Shown here piece by piece: positions 9,515 to 17,543 of a DNA stretch of 64,000 bases. Each line of letters opens with the position of its first letter. Within the stretch, counting starts at the first letter, position 1. This stretch comes from Polaromonas sp. (GTDB taxonomy: Bacteria > Pseudomonadota > Gammaproteobacteria > Burkholderiales > Burkholderiaceae): positions 1-64,000 of the forward strand of contig PNMH01000002.1 in NCBI GenBank assembly GCA_013823505.1, written 5' to 3'. The notes below the pieces were generated by a model. It saw nothing but the letters and a program-made list of their open reading frames with translations. It made no database searches and was not told where the DNA came from. The position numbers were made by a program, and so were the translations under genes.

Positions 9515-10201
9515 TCAGGCGGCGAGCGCCGGCTCCAGGAAGGTGGCACCCAGGTGGCCCACCTTCACCACAATCAGCGCGCCTTCGGGCCCGGTGAAGG
9601 GCGTGTGCTGGCTCCAGCGGGGGTTGCGCAGCCAGCTGTGCCGGGGGTAGGTGCCGTGTTCGTCGCGGAACACGCCGTCCAGCACAAAAATCTCTTCGCC
9701 ACCGGGGTGGCGGTGCGGGTTGAACTGCGTGTTCGGCGCCCAGCGCACCAGCGCCGTGCTCACGCCGTCGTGCTCGTGCAACGGCATCACCGTCAGGCCC
9801 GGCACCAGGCCCTGGCGCCAGGGCTCGGTGATCGTGTTGATGCGCACGGGTGTGAGGTCGTCGGCGGCGAACTGCCACAGCTTGACCAGCAGCACACAGC
9901 CGGGCACCGAAAACGGTGCGTGGCGCGAACCCGGCGGGTTGCGCAGGTAGGTGCCAGCCGGGTGGTCGCCTGTCTCGTCGGAGAACACACCTTCGAGCAC
10001 CAGGATTTCTTCGCCACCGCCGTGGGTGTGCGCGTCAAAGCGCGAACCGGGCGCGTAACGCACCACGCTGGTGGCGCGCGCGACTTCGCCGCCCACGCGG
10101 TCCAGCAGGCGGCGGTCCACGCCGGGCAGGGGCGACGGCTGCCACACGGCCGCCTCGGCCAGGCTGCAAACGCGCACATCGAAATCGTCGTTGAGGTTCA
10201 T
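9515..10201 (-). CDS. Two-domain cupin, ChrR-like
   Basis: The 228-residue product contains two copies of the ChrR cupin motif. Domain 1 has FDAHTHGGGEEILVLEGVFSDE followed by GTYLRNPPGSRHAPF. Domain 2 has FNPHRHPGGEEIFVLDGVFRDE followed by WLRNPRWSQHTPF. The His/Glu sets would bind one metal ion each. In Rhodobacter ChrR this cupin is the singlet-oxygen-sensing half of an anti-sigma factor; here the zinc-binding anti-sigma domain is absent and no ECF sigma gene is near, so it is probably a stand-alone metal-binding enzyme or sensor. I prefer ATG 10201, which begins MNLNDDF as ChrR-type cupins commonly do, over ATG 10213. Confidence 0.8.
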   Translation of the reverse strand: MNLNDDFDVRVCSLAEAAVWQPSPLPGVDRRLLDRVGGEVARATSVVRYAPGSRFDAHTHGGGEEILVLEGVFSDETGDHPAGTYLRNPPGSRHAPFSVPGCVLLVKLWQFAADDLTPVRINTITEPWRQGLVPGLTVMPLHEHDGVSTALVRWAPNTQFNPHRHPGGEEIFVLDGVFRDEHGTYPRHSWLRNPRWSQHTPFTGPEGALIVVKVGHLGATFLEPALAA

Positions 10202-10353
10202 GTCAATCCACATCAGGGCGTCTGAATTTCAGCACACCGGCTGCGTTTTTGCAGGCGTGGGCCCATGGATGCAGCGCTCCGTGCGTTGTCGAACAGACGT
10301 GTCTGGCTGGTGCACAAACACTGAAAGCTTTCGTTTTTCAGCGCCACACCCCC

Positions 10354-11175
10354 ATGCACCGCATCACCACCACCGACCAGACCTCGCTCTACCTCAAGGA
10401 CTGGGGCGAAGGCAGCCCGGTCGTGCTCATCCACGGCTGGCCCTTGAGCGCCGACAGTTGGGACGACCTCGCCATGTCGCTGGTCGAGGACGGCCACCGC
10501 GTGATTGCCTACGACCGGCGTGGCTTTGGCCGCTCGTCACAACCCTGGAACGGCTACGACTACGACACCCTGGCCGACGACCTGTGGGAGGTGATGGAGC
10601 AGCTCAAGCTGGAAGACGCCACCCTGGTGGGCTTTTCCATGGGCGGCGGCGAGGTGGCGCGCTACATGTCGCGCCACAACGGCAAGAACGTGGCGCGCGC
10701 CGCGCTGATTTCATCGGTGCTGCCGTTCCGCCTGAAAACCCCCGACAACCCCACCGGCGCCGAAGCCTCCGCCTTCGACAAGACCGCCAAGGCCTTGATG
10801 GACGACCGCGCCAAGTTCTTCACCGGCTTCTTCCGCGACTTTTTCAGCCACGGCTCACCCGACAGCCGCGTGAGCGATGAGACCCTGCGCTGGGCCCACT
10901 GCATCGCCATGCAGGCCGGCCTGCGGCCCACCGTGGCCTGCATGCGCGCCTTCTCCAGCACCGACTTCCGACCGGACCTCGCCGCCTTCAAGGTGCCCAC
11001 GCTGCTGATCCACGGCACCGACGACAAGACGGTGCCGATCGCGGCCTCCAGCCGCCTCGCTGCTGCGGGCATCGACGGGGCCCAGCTCATCGAATACGAG
11101 GGTGCGCCCCACGGCCTGTTCGTCAGCCACAAGCAGCGCCTGGCCAAGGACCTGCTGGCGTTCCTGAAAGCCTGA
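10354..11175 (+). CDS. Alpha/beta hydrolase, non-haem chloroperoxidase/esterase type
   Basis: A 273-residue single-domain hydrolase. The oxyanion HG motif lies in VLIHGWPLSADSW, the nucleophile Ser in GFSMGGGEVARY, the acid Asp in LLIHGTDDKTVP and the catalytic His in GAPHGLF. This set and the length fit the cofactor-free haloperoxidase/aryl esterase group, soluble cytoplasmic enzymes whose natural reaction is normally ester or peracid hydrolysis. The ATG at 10354 starts just before the first strand. It lies divergent to the cupin gene and 13 nt before the esterase gene; a shared role is possible but not shown. Confidence 0.85.
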   Translation: MHRITTTDQTSLYLKDWGEGSPVVLIHGWPLSADSWDDLAMSLVEDGHRVIAYDRRGFGRSSQPWNGYDYDTLADDLWEVMEQLKLEDATLVGFSMGGGEVARYMSRHNGKNVARAALISSVLPFRLKTPDNPTGAEASAFDKTAKALMDDRAKFFTGFFRDFFSHGSPDSRVSDETLRWAHCIAMQAGLRPTVACMRAFSSTDFRPDLAAFKVPTLLIHGTDDKTVPIAASSRLAAAGIDGAQLIEYEGAPHGLFVSHKQRLAKDLLAFLKA

Positions 11176-11188
11176 GGGGCTCCACGCC

Positions 11189-12295
11189 ATGGCCCCGCGC
11201 ACGGCAGCGTCGAGCTGGTTGAAGCTGTTCAACCGCAACCTGGCCGTGCTCACGCGCAACACGCGCCGCGCCCAAACGCGCGCCGCCAAAACCGTGGTGA
11301 AGCGCGCCACCACCCCGAAGCCGCCACCCGCCACACCAGGCGACTGGCTGAGCGGCCTGGCGCTGGGACCCGGCGGGGCACGCCGCTACCGGCTCTACCG
11401 CCCACCCGATCTGCAGAGTGGCGAGCGCCTGCCGCTGCTGGTGATGCTGCATGGCTGCGGCCAGGACGCGGCGGGCTTTGCACAGAGCACGCGCATGAAC
11501 GCCCTCGCCCGGCGCGAGCGCTTTCTGGTGCTCTACCCCGAGCAAGACCGCCTGGCCAGCGCCCAGCGCTGCTGGAACTGGTTCGACACCCGCAGCGGTC
11601 GCGCGCACGGCGAGGTGGCGCTGATCCTGGCCGCCATCGACCAGGTGTGCCTGCTGCAGCCGGTGGACCGCGCCTGCGTGGCACTCGCGGGCCTTTCGGC
11701 CGGCGCCAGCATGGCCGCGCTCGTGGCATCGCGTCACCCGGCGCGCTTCAAGGCCGTGGTGATGCACTCCGGGATTGCACCGGGCGCCGCCGACTCCACC
11801 GCCACCGCACTGGCCGCCATGCGTGGGCATCGGCTGCCAGCACCCTGGTCCCCCACGCCCGGACAGCTGCTGCCGCTGCCGCCGCTGCTGGTGATCCAGG
11901 GTGGGCGCGACGCGGTCGTGGCCGCGAGCAACGGCGCGGCCGCCGCCGGCGTGTGGGCGCTCGCGGGCGGCGCTTCGGCGGGCACGCCCCGCAGCCAGCA
12001 GCGTGGCCAGCGCCACCCCATGCAGGTGACCGACTTCAAACACCGGGGCCGCACCGCCGTCACGCTGGTCCATGTGGACCAACTGGGCCACGCCTGGAGC
12101 GGCGGCGCGCCCAACCAGCCCTACAGCGATGCACAAGGACCCGACGCCTCCCGCCTGGTGTGGTCCTTCGTCTCGAAACAATTCACCCCCGCCCCGGCAA
12201 CTGCGCGCCCAGCCGCGCCGGCGGCCCTCTCCATCCCTTCGCTGTTCAACCCCTTCGCGCTGTTTGCGTTGAAGGGTGCGACACTCAAACCATGA
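11189..12295 (+). CDS. PHB-depolymerase-family esterase
   Basis: The 368-residue product carries the esterase_phb signature: oxyanion stretch LPLLVMLHGCGQDAAGF, nucleophile Ser in LAGLSAGASMAALVA and a distal His in VDQLGHAWSGG. A basic segment of about 50 residues (SWLKLFNRNLAVLTRNTRR onward) precedes the catalytic domain instead of a clear signal peptide. It could therefore be an intracellular or granule-associated depolymerase, or an acetylxylan/feruloyl-type esterase of the same family. Its final ATGA overlaps the start of the protease gene. PHB metabolism is usual in the suspected host group, but no phaC or phasin gene is present. Confidence 0.8.
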   Translation: MAPRTAASSWLKLFNRNLAVLTRNTRRAQTRAAKTVVKRATTPKPPPATPGDWLSGLALGPGGARRYRLYRPPDLQSGERLPLLVMLHGCGQDAAGFAQSTRMNALARRERFLVLYPEQDRLASAQRCWNWFDTRSGRAHGEVALILAAIDQVCLLQPVDRACVALAGLSAGASMAALVASRHPARFKAVVMHSGIAPGAADSTATALAAMRGHRLPAPWSPTPGQLLPLPPLLVIQGGRDAVVAASNGAAAAGVWALAGGASAGTPRSQQRGQRHPMQVTDFKHRGRTAVTLVHVDQLGHAWSGGAPNQPYSDAQGPDASRLVWSFVSKQFTPAPATARPAAPAALSIPSLFNPFALFALKGATLKP

Positions 12296-13137
12296 ACCGA
12301 CCCCCGATCTACCCCGCGCCCGAACAGATGAACGCCCCCACCACCGGCAACGGCGAAGGCGACCACGTGGCGCCCATCACCGCGCCGGTGGACCCCCTGT
12401 TTCTGGCCGCGCCGCGCGTGTCCACCTTCCACGGCAAACAGCCGCTCACCAACGCCAGCGGCTTTTTCTTCGAGCGCGACGACCGCCTGTTCCTCGTGAC
12501 CAGCCGCCACGTGGTGATCGACGAAGACACCCAGCACTTCCCCGACCGGCTGGAAATCGAACTGCACCTGGACGCGTCCAACCTCACGCACTCCACCGGC
12601 TTTTCCATGCTGCTCTACAACGAGGGCGCCGCCGTTTGGCGCCAGGGCAAGGACAGCGGCGGCGAGATCGACGTGGCCGTGATCGAGCTGGACCGCGCCG
12701 CACTGCCCGACGAGTCGGTGATCCGCGCCTTCAGCCCGGCCCACCTGTCCAACGACTTTTCGGACGTGCACCCTGGCGAGTCGCTGCTGGTGGTGGGCTT
12801 CCCGCTGGGTTTCCACGATGCCCTGCACCACCTGCCGGTGCTGCGCCACGCCATCATTGCCTCGCCTTACGGCATCCGCTTCCAGGGCAACGGCTACTTC
12901 CTCACCGACGCCCGCACCCACCGCGGCACCAGCGGCGCGGCGGTGGTCATGCGCGACCGCTCCCCCGAAGCCCAGAACGCCGCCCTGCCCTGGAAACTGC
13001 TGGGTGTGCACTCCGCGCGCATGGACATGGGCGACCGCGATCTGGTGCTGGACGAATCGCTGGGCCTGAACTGCGCCTGGTACGCCGACATCCTGCTCAC
13101 GCTCACCGCGCCTCGGGAGAGCGACCCAGCGGCCTGA
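12292..13137 (+). CDS. Trypsin-like serine protease domain protein
   Basis: A 281-residue protein with a chymotrypsin-fold triad: His in LVTSRHVVID (about residue 75), Asp in GGEIDVAVIEL and Ser in HRGTSGAAVVMRD. There is no signal peptide and no PDZ domain, unlike DegP-type proteases, so it is probably cytoplasmic and may act as a small stress or processing protease. The ATG lies in the ATGA that ends the upstream esterase gene, supporting both this start and co-translation. A second in-frame ATG twelve codons in is possible. Confidence 0.75.
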   Translation: MNRPPIYPAPEQMNAPTTGNGEGDHVAPITAPVDPLFLAAPRVSTFHGKQPLTNASGFFFERDDRLFLVTSRHVVIDEDTQHFPDRLEIELHLDASNLTHSTGFSMLLYNEGAAVWRQGKDSGGEIDVAVIELDRAALPDESVIRAFSPAHLSNDFSDVHPGESLLVVGFPLGFHDALHHLPVLRHAIIASPYGIRFQGNGYFLTDARTHRGTSGAAVVMRDRSPEAQNAALPWKLLGVHSARMDMGDRDLVLDESLGLNCAWYADILLTLTAPRESDPAA

Positions 13138-13158
13138 CAGGCGCCCGACAATCGGGCC

Positions 13159-14223
13159 ATGACCCTGCCCATCCGCCCCGCCGTCCTCGCCAGCCCCGAC
13201 TACCCCTTCAGCCCGGTCCATGCGCCGATCAAGCTCGACCAGAACGAGTCGTTCGCGGACTTTCCGGACGAGCTGAAGGTCATCGCACTGGAGCGGCTGC
13301 GCCATGTGCCTTGGCACCGCTACACCGACCTCAATGCCGAGGCCTTGAGCGAAGCCATCGCCGCGCACGACGGCTGGTCGGCCTCGGGCACGGTGGTGAC
13401 CACTGGCAGCAATGTGCTGATCGCCTTGCTGATCCAGCTGTGTGCGTTGGGTGGGCGGGTGGTCACGGTCACGCCCAACTTCGCGTTGTACGCGCTGGAC
13501 GCGAAGCTGCTGGGCGCCTCGCTGACCGAAGTGCCCTTGCGCGACGACGCATCGTTGGACATGGACGCAGTGATCGCTGCGCTGGGTTCCAGCAGCAGCG
13601 AAGGGCCGCACGGCGTCATCTACATTCCACGCCCGCACGCACCCACCGGCTCGCTCTGCGCGCTTGAAGAACTGGAGCGCCTGGCGCAGGCGTGCCCGGG
13701 CTGGCTGCTGGTGGTGGACGAGGCCTACCACCAGTTCGCGCCCGACGACGCGCGAGAACTTGCACGTCGGCACGAATGCGTGGTGCTGCTGCGCACCTTC
13801 TCCAAGGCCTGGGGGCTGGCGGGTCTGCGGCTGGGATACGCACTGGCCAGCGATGCGGTGGCGCGGCAGTTGCGCAAGCTGGTGCCGCCGTTTGGTGTGT
13901 CGCTGTTGCAGACGGTGTGTGCACAGGTCGCGCTGGAAAACCCCGGCTATGTGCAGGAGCGTGTGGCGCTCACGCTGGCGGAACGCGAACGCATGGCCCG
14001 GGCGCTGCAGGCCCACCCCACCTGGCAAGTGCTGCCGTCGCACGCCAACTTCTTGCTCATCCGCACACCCGACGCAGCGGCCGCGCACGCTGCCTTGCTC
14101 GCGCAAGGCGTGCTGGTGCGCCGTCAAGACAGCCTGCACGGCCTGCAGGGTTGCATCCGCGTGACGGTGGGCACGCCCGACGAGAACAGCGCGTTTCTGC
14201 GCGCTGCCGGCCTGGGCCGTTAA
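13159..14223 (+). CDS. HisC-like class I/II aminotransferase
   Basis: A 354-residue PLP enzyme of the histidinol-phosphate aminotransferase family. Visible are DQNE near residue 28, RYTDLNAEALSEAIAAHDG, VVDEAYHQF with Asp188 and Tyr190, and the Schiff-base Lys216 in TFSKAWGLAGLRLGY. The family's NNPTG loop reads PHAPTGS here, so the Asn that normally hydrogen-bonds the PLP ring hydroxyl is Ala161. No other his genes flank it, so this is likely a paralogue acting on another imidazole or aromatic substrate rather than the housekeeping HisC. The stop codon overlaps that of the converging gene at 14220. Confidence 0.82.
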   Translation: MTLPIRPAVLASPDYPFSPVHAPIKLDQNESFADFPDELKVIALERLRHVPWHRYTDLNAEALSEAIAAHDGWSASGTVVTTGSNVLIALLIQLCALGGRVVTVTPNFALYALDAKLLGASLTEVPLRDDASLDMDAVIAALGSSSSEGPHGVIYIPRPHAPTGSLCALEELERLAQACPGWLLVVDEAYHQFAPDDARELARRHECVVLLRTFSKAWGLAGLRLGYALASDAVARQLRKLVPPFGVSLLQTVCAQVALENPGYVQERVALTLAERERMARALQAHPTWQVLPSHANFLLIRTPDAAAAHAALLAQGVLVRRQDSLHGLQGCIRVTVGTPDENSAFLRAAGLGR

Positions 14224-14687
14224 CGCACCATCGGCGTGCCGGGCATGGGCTGCATCGGCGGCATCGGCTGCATCGGCTGCGGAGGCGGCTGTGCGGGCGG
14301 CATCGGTTGCATGGGCGGGACCGCGGGCACTGGGGTCACCAGCTCGCGCATCATCCCGCCACCGGCCACCGAACCGCTGGTGGTGCCTTCACCGTGCACC
14401 ATGCGCTCGCAGGTGGCCTTGCTCTCGGGCGGCAGGTCCGCGCAGCGCTTCATGGCGTTCTGCATGCGCGACTCGGGCGTGTCGCCCGCCATCGGTATCT
14501 TTCGCGCGCCCTGCGCACGCACGGCGCCGGCTTCGCGCAGACAGCTGGTGCGCTCGTGCTGCGAGTCGCTGCGCAGGCAGGCGGCTCGGTCTTGCTCGTA
14601 AGTGGACTGTGCCCAGGCGCCCGAGGTGGTCAAGGCGCAGGCCGCCACCAGGGCGGTGCGGAACAAAAAGGCGGACGGTGTTTTCAT
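14220..14687 (-). CDS. Secreted small protein with Met/Pro-rich repeat tail
   Basis: I do not recognise a family. The 155-residue product has a clear Sec signal (MKTPSAFLFRTALVAACAL, cleavage after AWA). A middle region follows with four cysteines (ACLRSD, SCLRE, RCADLPP, TCERM). The last about 35 residues are built of repeated PM/QP units such as MQPMPP. The paired cysteines suggest two disulfides in the periplasm. Met/Pro-rich tails occur in copper-binding periplasmic proteins, but no metal gene is nearby, so that is only a possibility. The ATG at 14687 was chosen over upstream starts because the signal peptide begins there. Confidence 0.65.
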   Translation of the reverse strand: MKTPSAFLFRTALVAACALTTSGAWAQSTYEQDRAACLRSDSQHERTSCLREAGAVRAQGARKIPMAGDTPESRMQNAMKRCADLPPESKATCERMVHGEGTTSGSVAGGGMMRELVTPVPAVPPMQPMPPAQPPPQPMQPMPPMQPMPGTPMVR

Positions 14688-14799
14688 GGGGTTCCTTGTC
14701 TGGCGACGAGCGTCTGTGTGCGCCCGACCTCCAGTGACCACGCTACCCATCGCGGCGTGTATGGTCTGTGCTCCAGCGCACCCCCGTTCCGGAGACCCC

Positions 14800-16323
14800 A
14801 TGAGCCTTGTTCACCTGCTGCTGCGCCACGCGCGCCTGAGCCCCGACCGCGCGGCCATCTTCCATGGCACCGAGGCCTGGGCCACGCACGGCCAGTGGGC
14901 GCAGCGCAGCGCGGGGCTGGCCCGGCGCATGGTGGACGCTGGCCTGGTGCCGGGCGACCGGGTGGTGCTGTTCATGCACAACCACCCGCGTTACCTTGAA
15001 GTCTTGTGGGCCGCGTGGTGGGCCGGGCTGGTGGTGGTGCCGGTGAACGCCAAGCTGCACCCGCGCGAGGCCGAATGGATCGTGGCCAACGCAGGTGCGC
15101 GCTGGGCCTTTGTCGACCATGACGTGGCACCCGGACCGCTGGCCGGCCTGGAGCGACAGGTCGATGTGGCCTCCACCGAGTGCGACGAGCTGCTGGCACC
15201 GGTGGACGACGCCTTCAGCGTGCCCGTGGTCGAGCGCCAGGCGCAGGACGTGGCCTGGCTGTTCTACACCAGCGGCACCACCGGCCGGCCCAAGGGTGTG
15301 ATGCTCACGCAACGCAACCTCATGACCATGGGCCTGACCTATTTCATCGACGTGGACCCGGTGGCCGCCGAGGACGCCATCGTCTACGCCGCACCCATGT
15401 CGCACGGCGCAGGCATTTACGCGATTCCACACCTCATGGCGGGCGCGCGCCACGTGGTACCGGCCTCAGGCGGGGTGGACCCGGCCGAGTTGTTCGCACT
15501 GGGCCACGCCCTGGGGCCGCTGTCCACCTTTGCCGCGCCCACCATCGTGAAGCGCCTGGTGGACCACGCCGAGCAGCACGGCCTGTCTGCAGACGCGTCG
15601 GCGCGCGCCTTCAAGACCATCGTGTACGGCGGCGCGCCCATGTACGCGGCCGACATGGCGCGCGCGCTGCGCGTGATGGGGCCGCGCTTCGTGCAGATCT
15701 ATGGCCAGGGCGAAACGCCCATGGTGGGCACTGCGCTCTCGCGCGCGCAGCTGGCCGACACCGACCACCCGCGCTGGGCCGAGCGCATGGCCTCGGTGGG
15801 GGTGGCGCAGACGCCGGTGCAGGTGCGCGTGGCCGATGAACAGGGCCGCAGCCTGCCCACCGGAGAGGTGGGCGAAGTGCTGGTGAAGGGCGACAGCGTG
15901 ATGGCGGGTTACTGGATGAACCCCGAGGCCTCGGCAGCCGCCGTGCGCGACGGCTGGCTGTTCACCGGCGACGTGGGCTGCCTCGATGCCGATGGTTTCC
16001 TCACGCTCAAGGACCGCAGCAAGGACCTGATCATCAGCGGCGGCTCCAACATCTACCCGCGCGAGGTGGAGGAGGCGCTGCTCACCGCGCCGGGTGTGGC
16101 CGAGGTGGCGGTGGTGGGCGCGCCCGATGCCGAATGGGGCGAGGTGGTGGTGGCCTTCGTGGTCGCGCAGCCCCGCGCGGCGTTGACCACCGGGCAGCTG
16201 GACGCGCACTGCCTGGCGCAGATGGCGCGCTTCAAGCGGCCCAAGCGCTACGTGCTGGTGGACGAGCTGCCCAAGAACAACTACGGCAAGGTGCTCAAGA
16301 CCGCCTTGCGCGCTCAACTGTGA
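14800..16323 (+). CDS. Acyl-CoA synthetase / AMP-forming acid-CoA ligase
   Basis: A 507-residue ANL-superfamily enzyme that activates a carboxylic acid through an acyl-adenylate to its CoA thioester. Motifs are the P-loop FYTSGTTGRPKGVMLTQRN, the A5 region YGQGETPM, A7 GWLFTGDVGCLDADGFL, A8 KDRSKDLIISGGSNIYPREVE and the A10 lysine in PKNNYGKVLKTAL. There is no membrane segment. The ATG at 14800 has GGAG eight bases upstream. Flanking genes give no clue to the acid; medium/long-chain fatty acids or aromatic acids are the usual options. Confidence 0.88.
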   Translation: MSLVHLLLRHARLSPDRAAIFHGTEAWATHGQWAQRSAGLARRMVDAGLVPGDRVVLFMHNHPRYLEVLWAAWWAGLVVVPVNAKLHPREAEWIVANAGARWAFVDHDVAPGPLAGLERQVDVASTECDELLAPVDDAFSVPVVERQAQDVAWLFYTSGTTGRPKGVMLTQRNLMTMGLTYFIDVDPVAAEDAIVYAAPMSHGAGIYAIPHLMAGARHVVPASGGVDPAELFALGHALGPLSTFAAPTIVKRLVDHAEQHGLSADASARAFKTIVYGGAPMYAADMARALRVMGPRFVQIYGQGETPMVGTALSRAQLADTDHPRWAERMASVGVAQTPVQVRVADEQGRSLPTGEVGEVLVKGDSVMAGYWMNPEASAAAVRDGWLFTGDVGCLDADGFLTLKDRSKDLIISGGSNIYPREVEEALLTAPGVAEVAVVGAPDAEWGEVVVAFVVAQPRAALTTGQLDAHCLAQMARFKRPKRYVLVDELPKNNYGKVLKTALRAQL

Positions 16324-16362
16324 GCATGGAACGGAGCTGAGCCTCAGGCCTCCAACGACGAC

Positions 16363-16677
16363 ATGTTCAAACGATTTTTTTACCGGCGGGCGCTGAACGC
16401 CGCGCTGCGCGAGCTGGACATCCAGCCCTCCACCCTGAACCCGGCGTTTCGCGATGAGGTCGTGGCCATGGGTTTGCGCGAAAGTCTCTCGCCCAAGGAA
16501 GCGGCCATGGAGGTTCTTTCGGTGGTCTTCCCCGGCCTGAACCTGGTGGAACGGCTCAGCTCCCTGGCCGTGATCCGGCAGTGGCGGCGCAGTTCGGGCG
16601 TGCGCGAATCGCGCTTTCAGCGGGCGCTGGCGGGCGGCCTGCCGGATCTTCAGTCCACCGCGTTTCCAGACAAATGA
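16363..16677 (+). CDS. Hypothetical 104-residue protein
   Basis: Not recognised. A small soluble protein with an amphipathic, basic N-terminus (MFKRFFYRRALNAALREL) and a helical body (SPKEAAMEVLSVVFPGLNLVERLSSLAVIRQW). No cysteines, membrane segments or nucleotide-binding motifs are seen. It lies 39 nt downstream of the acyl-CoA ligase on the same strand and may be co-transcribed. Codon use resembles its neighbours, and no other reading of this stretch is better. Confidence 0.5.
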   Translation: MFKRFFYRRALNAALRELDIQPSTLNPAFRDEVVAMGLRESLSPKEAAMEVLSVVFPGLNLVERLSSLAVIRQWRRSSGVRESRFQRALAGGLPDLQSTAFPDK

Positions 16678-16704
16678 CCGCGCCCCGCCGCGCGTCGTCG
16701 CGGT

Positions 16705-17370
16705 TCAGGAAGCCACCGCGTCGAGTCCCAGGCGGGCCAGCAGGTTCTCGCTGGCGTTGAGGGTGTGCTGCAGCGCCAGCGCCCGGGCCCGGGCCACGTC
16801 GCCGGCCTCGATCGCATCGGCAATCGCCTGGTGCTCGTCCCAGATGGGGCGGCGCATGCCATGCAGCTGGATCACGCCACCCATCACCCGACGCAGGTGC
16901 ACCCAGTGCATGCGCGAGCTGTCTTCAATCAGCGGGTTGCCGCTGGCCTGGTAGACGGCGCGGTGGAACGCCGTGTCGGCGTCGATCATGGCGCGTACGT
17001 CGTCGCCGGTGGCGATTTCGCGGCCCTTTCGGATGAGTTCGGGGTCAATGCGCGCCCGGCGCTCGGCCGCGAGGCCGGCGGCCAGTTCGTCCAGCACGCC
17101 GCGGATCTTGTACACGTGGCCGATGGTCTGCGGATCCAGCGGGGCAATGAGCACGCCGCGCCCGGGCGCGTCCTGCACCAGGCCGTCGGTCTTGAGCTGG
17201 CGCAGCGCCTGGATCACAGGCGACCGTGACACATCGAGCTGCTCGGCCACCTCTTCCTGGGTGATGCGGGTGCCCGGGGCGAGCGAACCGTCGCTGATGG
17301 CGTCCAGCAGGACCTTGTAGACCTCGTCCACGTAGTTGGTGCGGGAGGGGAGCTTGGCCGTGAACGACAT
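16705..17370 (-). CDS. GntR-family transcriptional regulator, FCD subfamily
   Basis: A 221-residue repressor-type regulator. The winged helix-turn-helix (about residues 10-75) includes TRITQEEVAEQLDVSRSPVIQALRQLKTDGLV. The FCD ligand domain follows, with metal-binding residues spread through DADTAFHRAVYQASGN and MHWVHLRRVMGG. The ATG at 17370 starts the conserved region; an in-frame upstream start would place 27 unrelated residues in front. It is divergent from the Rieske oxygenase operon, and a perfect 20-bp GTATAC-centred palindrome sits between them. This is the arrangement seen for VanR-like repressors of aromatic demethylases. Confidence 0.88.
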   Translation of the reverse strand: MSFTAKLPSRTNYVDEVYKVLLDAISDGSLAPGTRITQEEVAEQLDVSRSPVIQALRQLKTDGLVQDAPGRGVLIAPLDPQTIGHVYKIRGVLDELAAGLAAERRARIDPELIRKGREIATGDDVRAMIDADTAFHRAVYQASGNPLIEDSSRMHWVHLRRVMGGVIQLHGMRRPIWDEHQAIADAIEAGDVARARALALQHTLNASENLLARLGLDAVAS

Positions 17371-17456
17371 GGCGACTTTCTGGTTTCTGGATTCAGAGTA
17401 CAGCGAGAGACCGAAGGGTAAACCAAGGGCAGTGCCCAGGGTCGGGGTCATCCGGG

Positions 17457-17485
17457 TTGACAGAAGCAGTCATTCCCCCTATCTT
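17457..17485 (+). promoter_or_regulatory. Sigma70-type promoter of the Rieske operon
   Basis: A perfect -35 TTGACA (17457-17462), a 17-bp spacer and TATCTT (17480-17485) point toward the oxygenase gene. The GntR operator begins two bases after the -10 box, so a bound repressor would cover the transcription start. Confidence 0.6.
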
Positions 17486-17486
17486 T

Positions 17487-17506
17487 GAACTCTGTATACA
17501 GAGTTC
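17487..17506. promoter_or_regulatory. Perfect 20-bp palindromic operator for the FCD regulator
   Basis: GAACTCTGTA-TACAGAGTTC is a perfect palindrome centred on GTATAC, the usual core of FCD-type GntR operators. It lies between the divergent regulator (start 17370) and oxygenase (start 17544) genes and just downstream of the -10 box. Confidence 0.75.
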
Positions 17507-17543
17507 AGAACTCACCACATTCCCCACCCGACGGAGACACCGC

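Noticed and set aside
12121..14139. 672-codon minus-strand open frame across the protease and aminotransferase genes
   Set aside because: Low-complexity His/Gln/Arg translation without motifs; the plus-strand genes have intact catalytic motifs.
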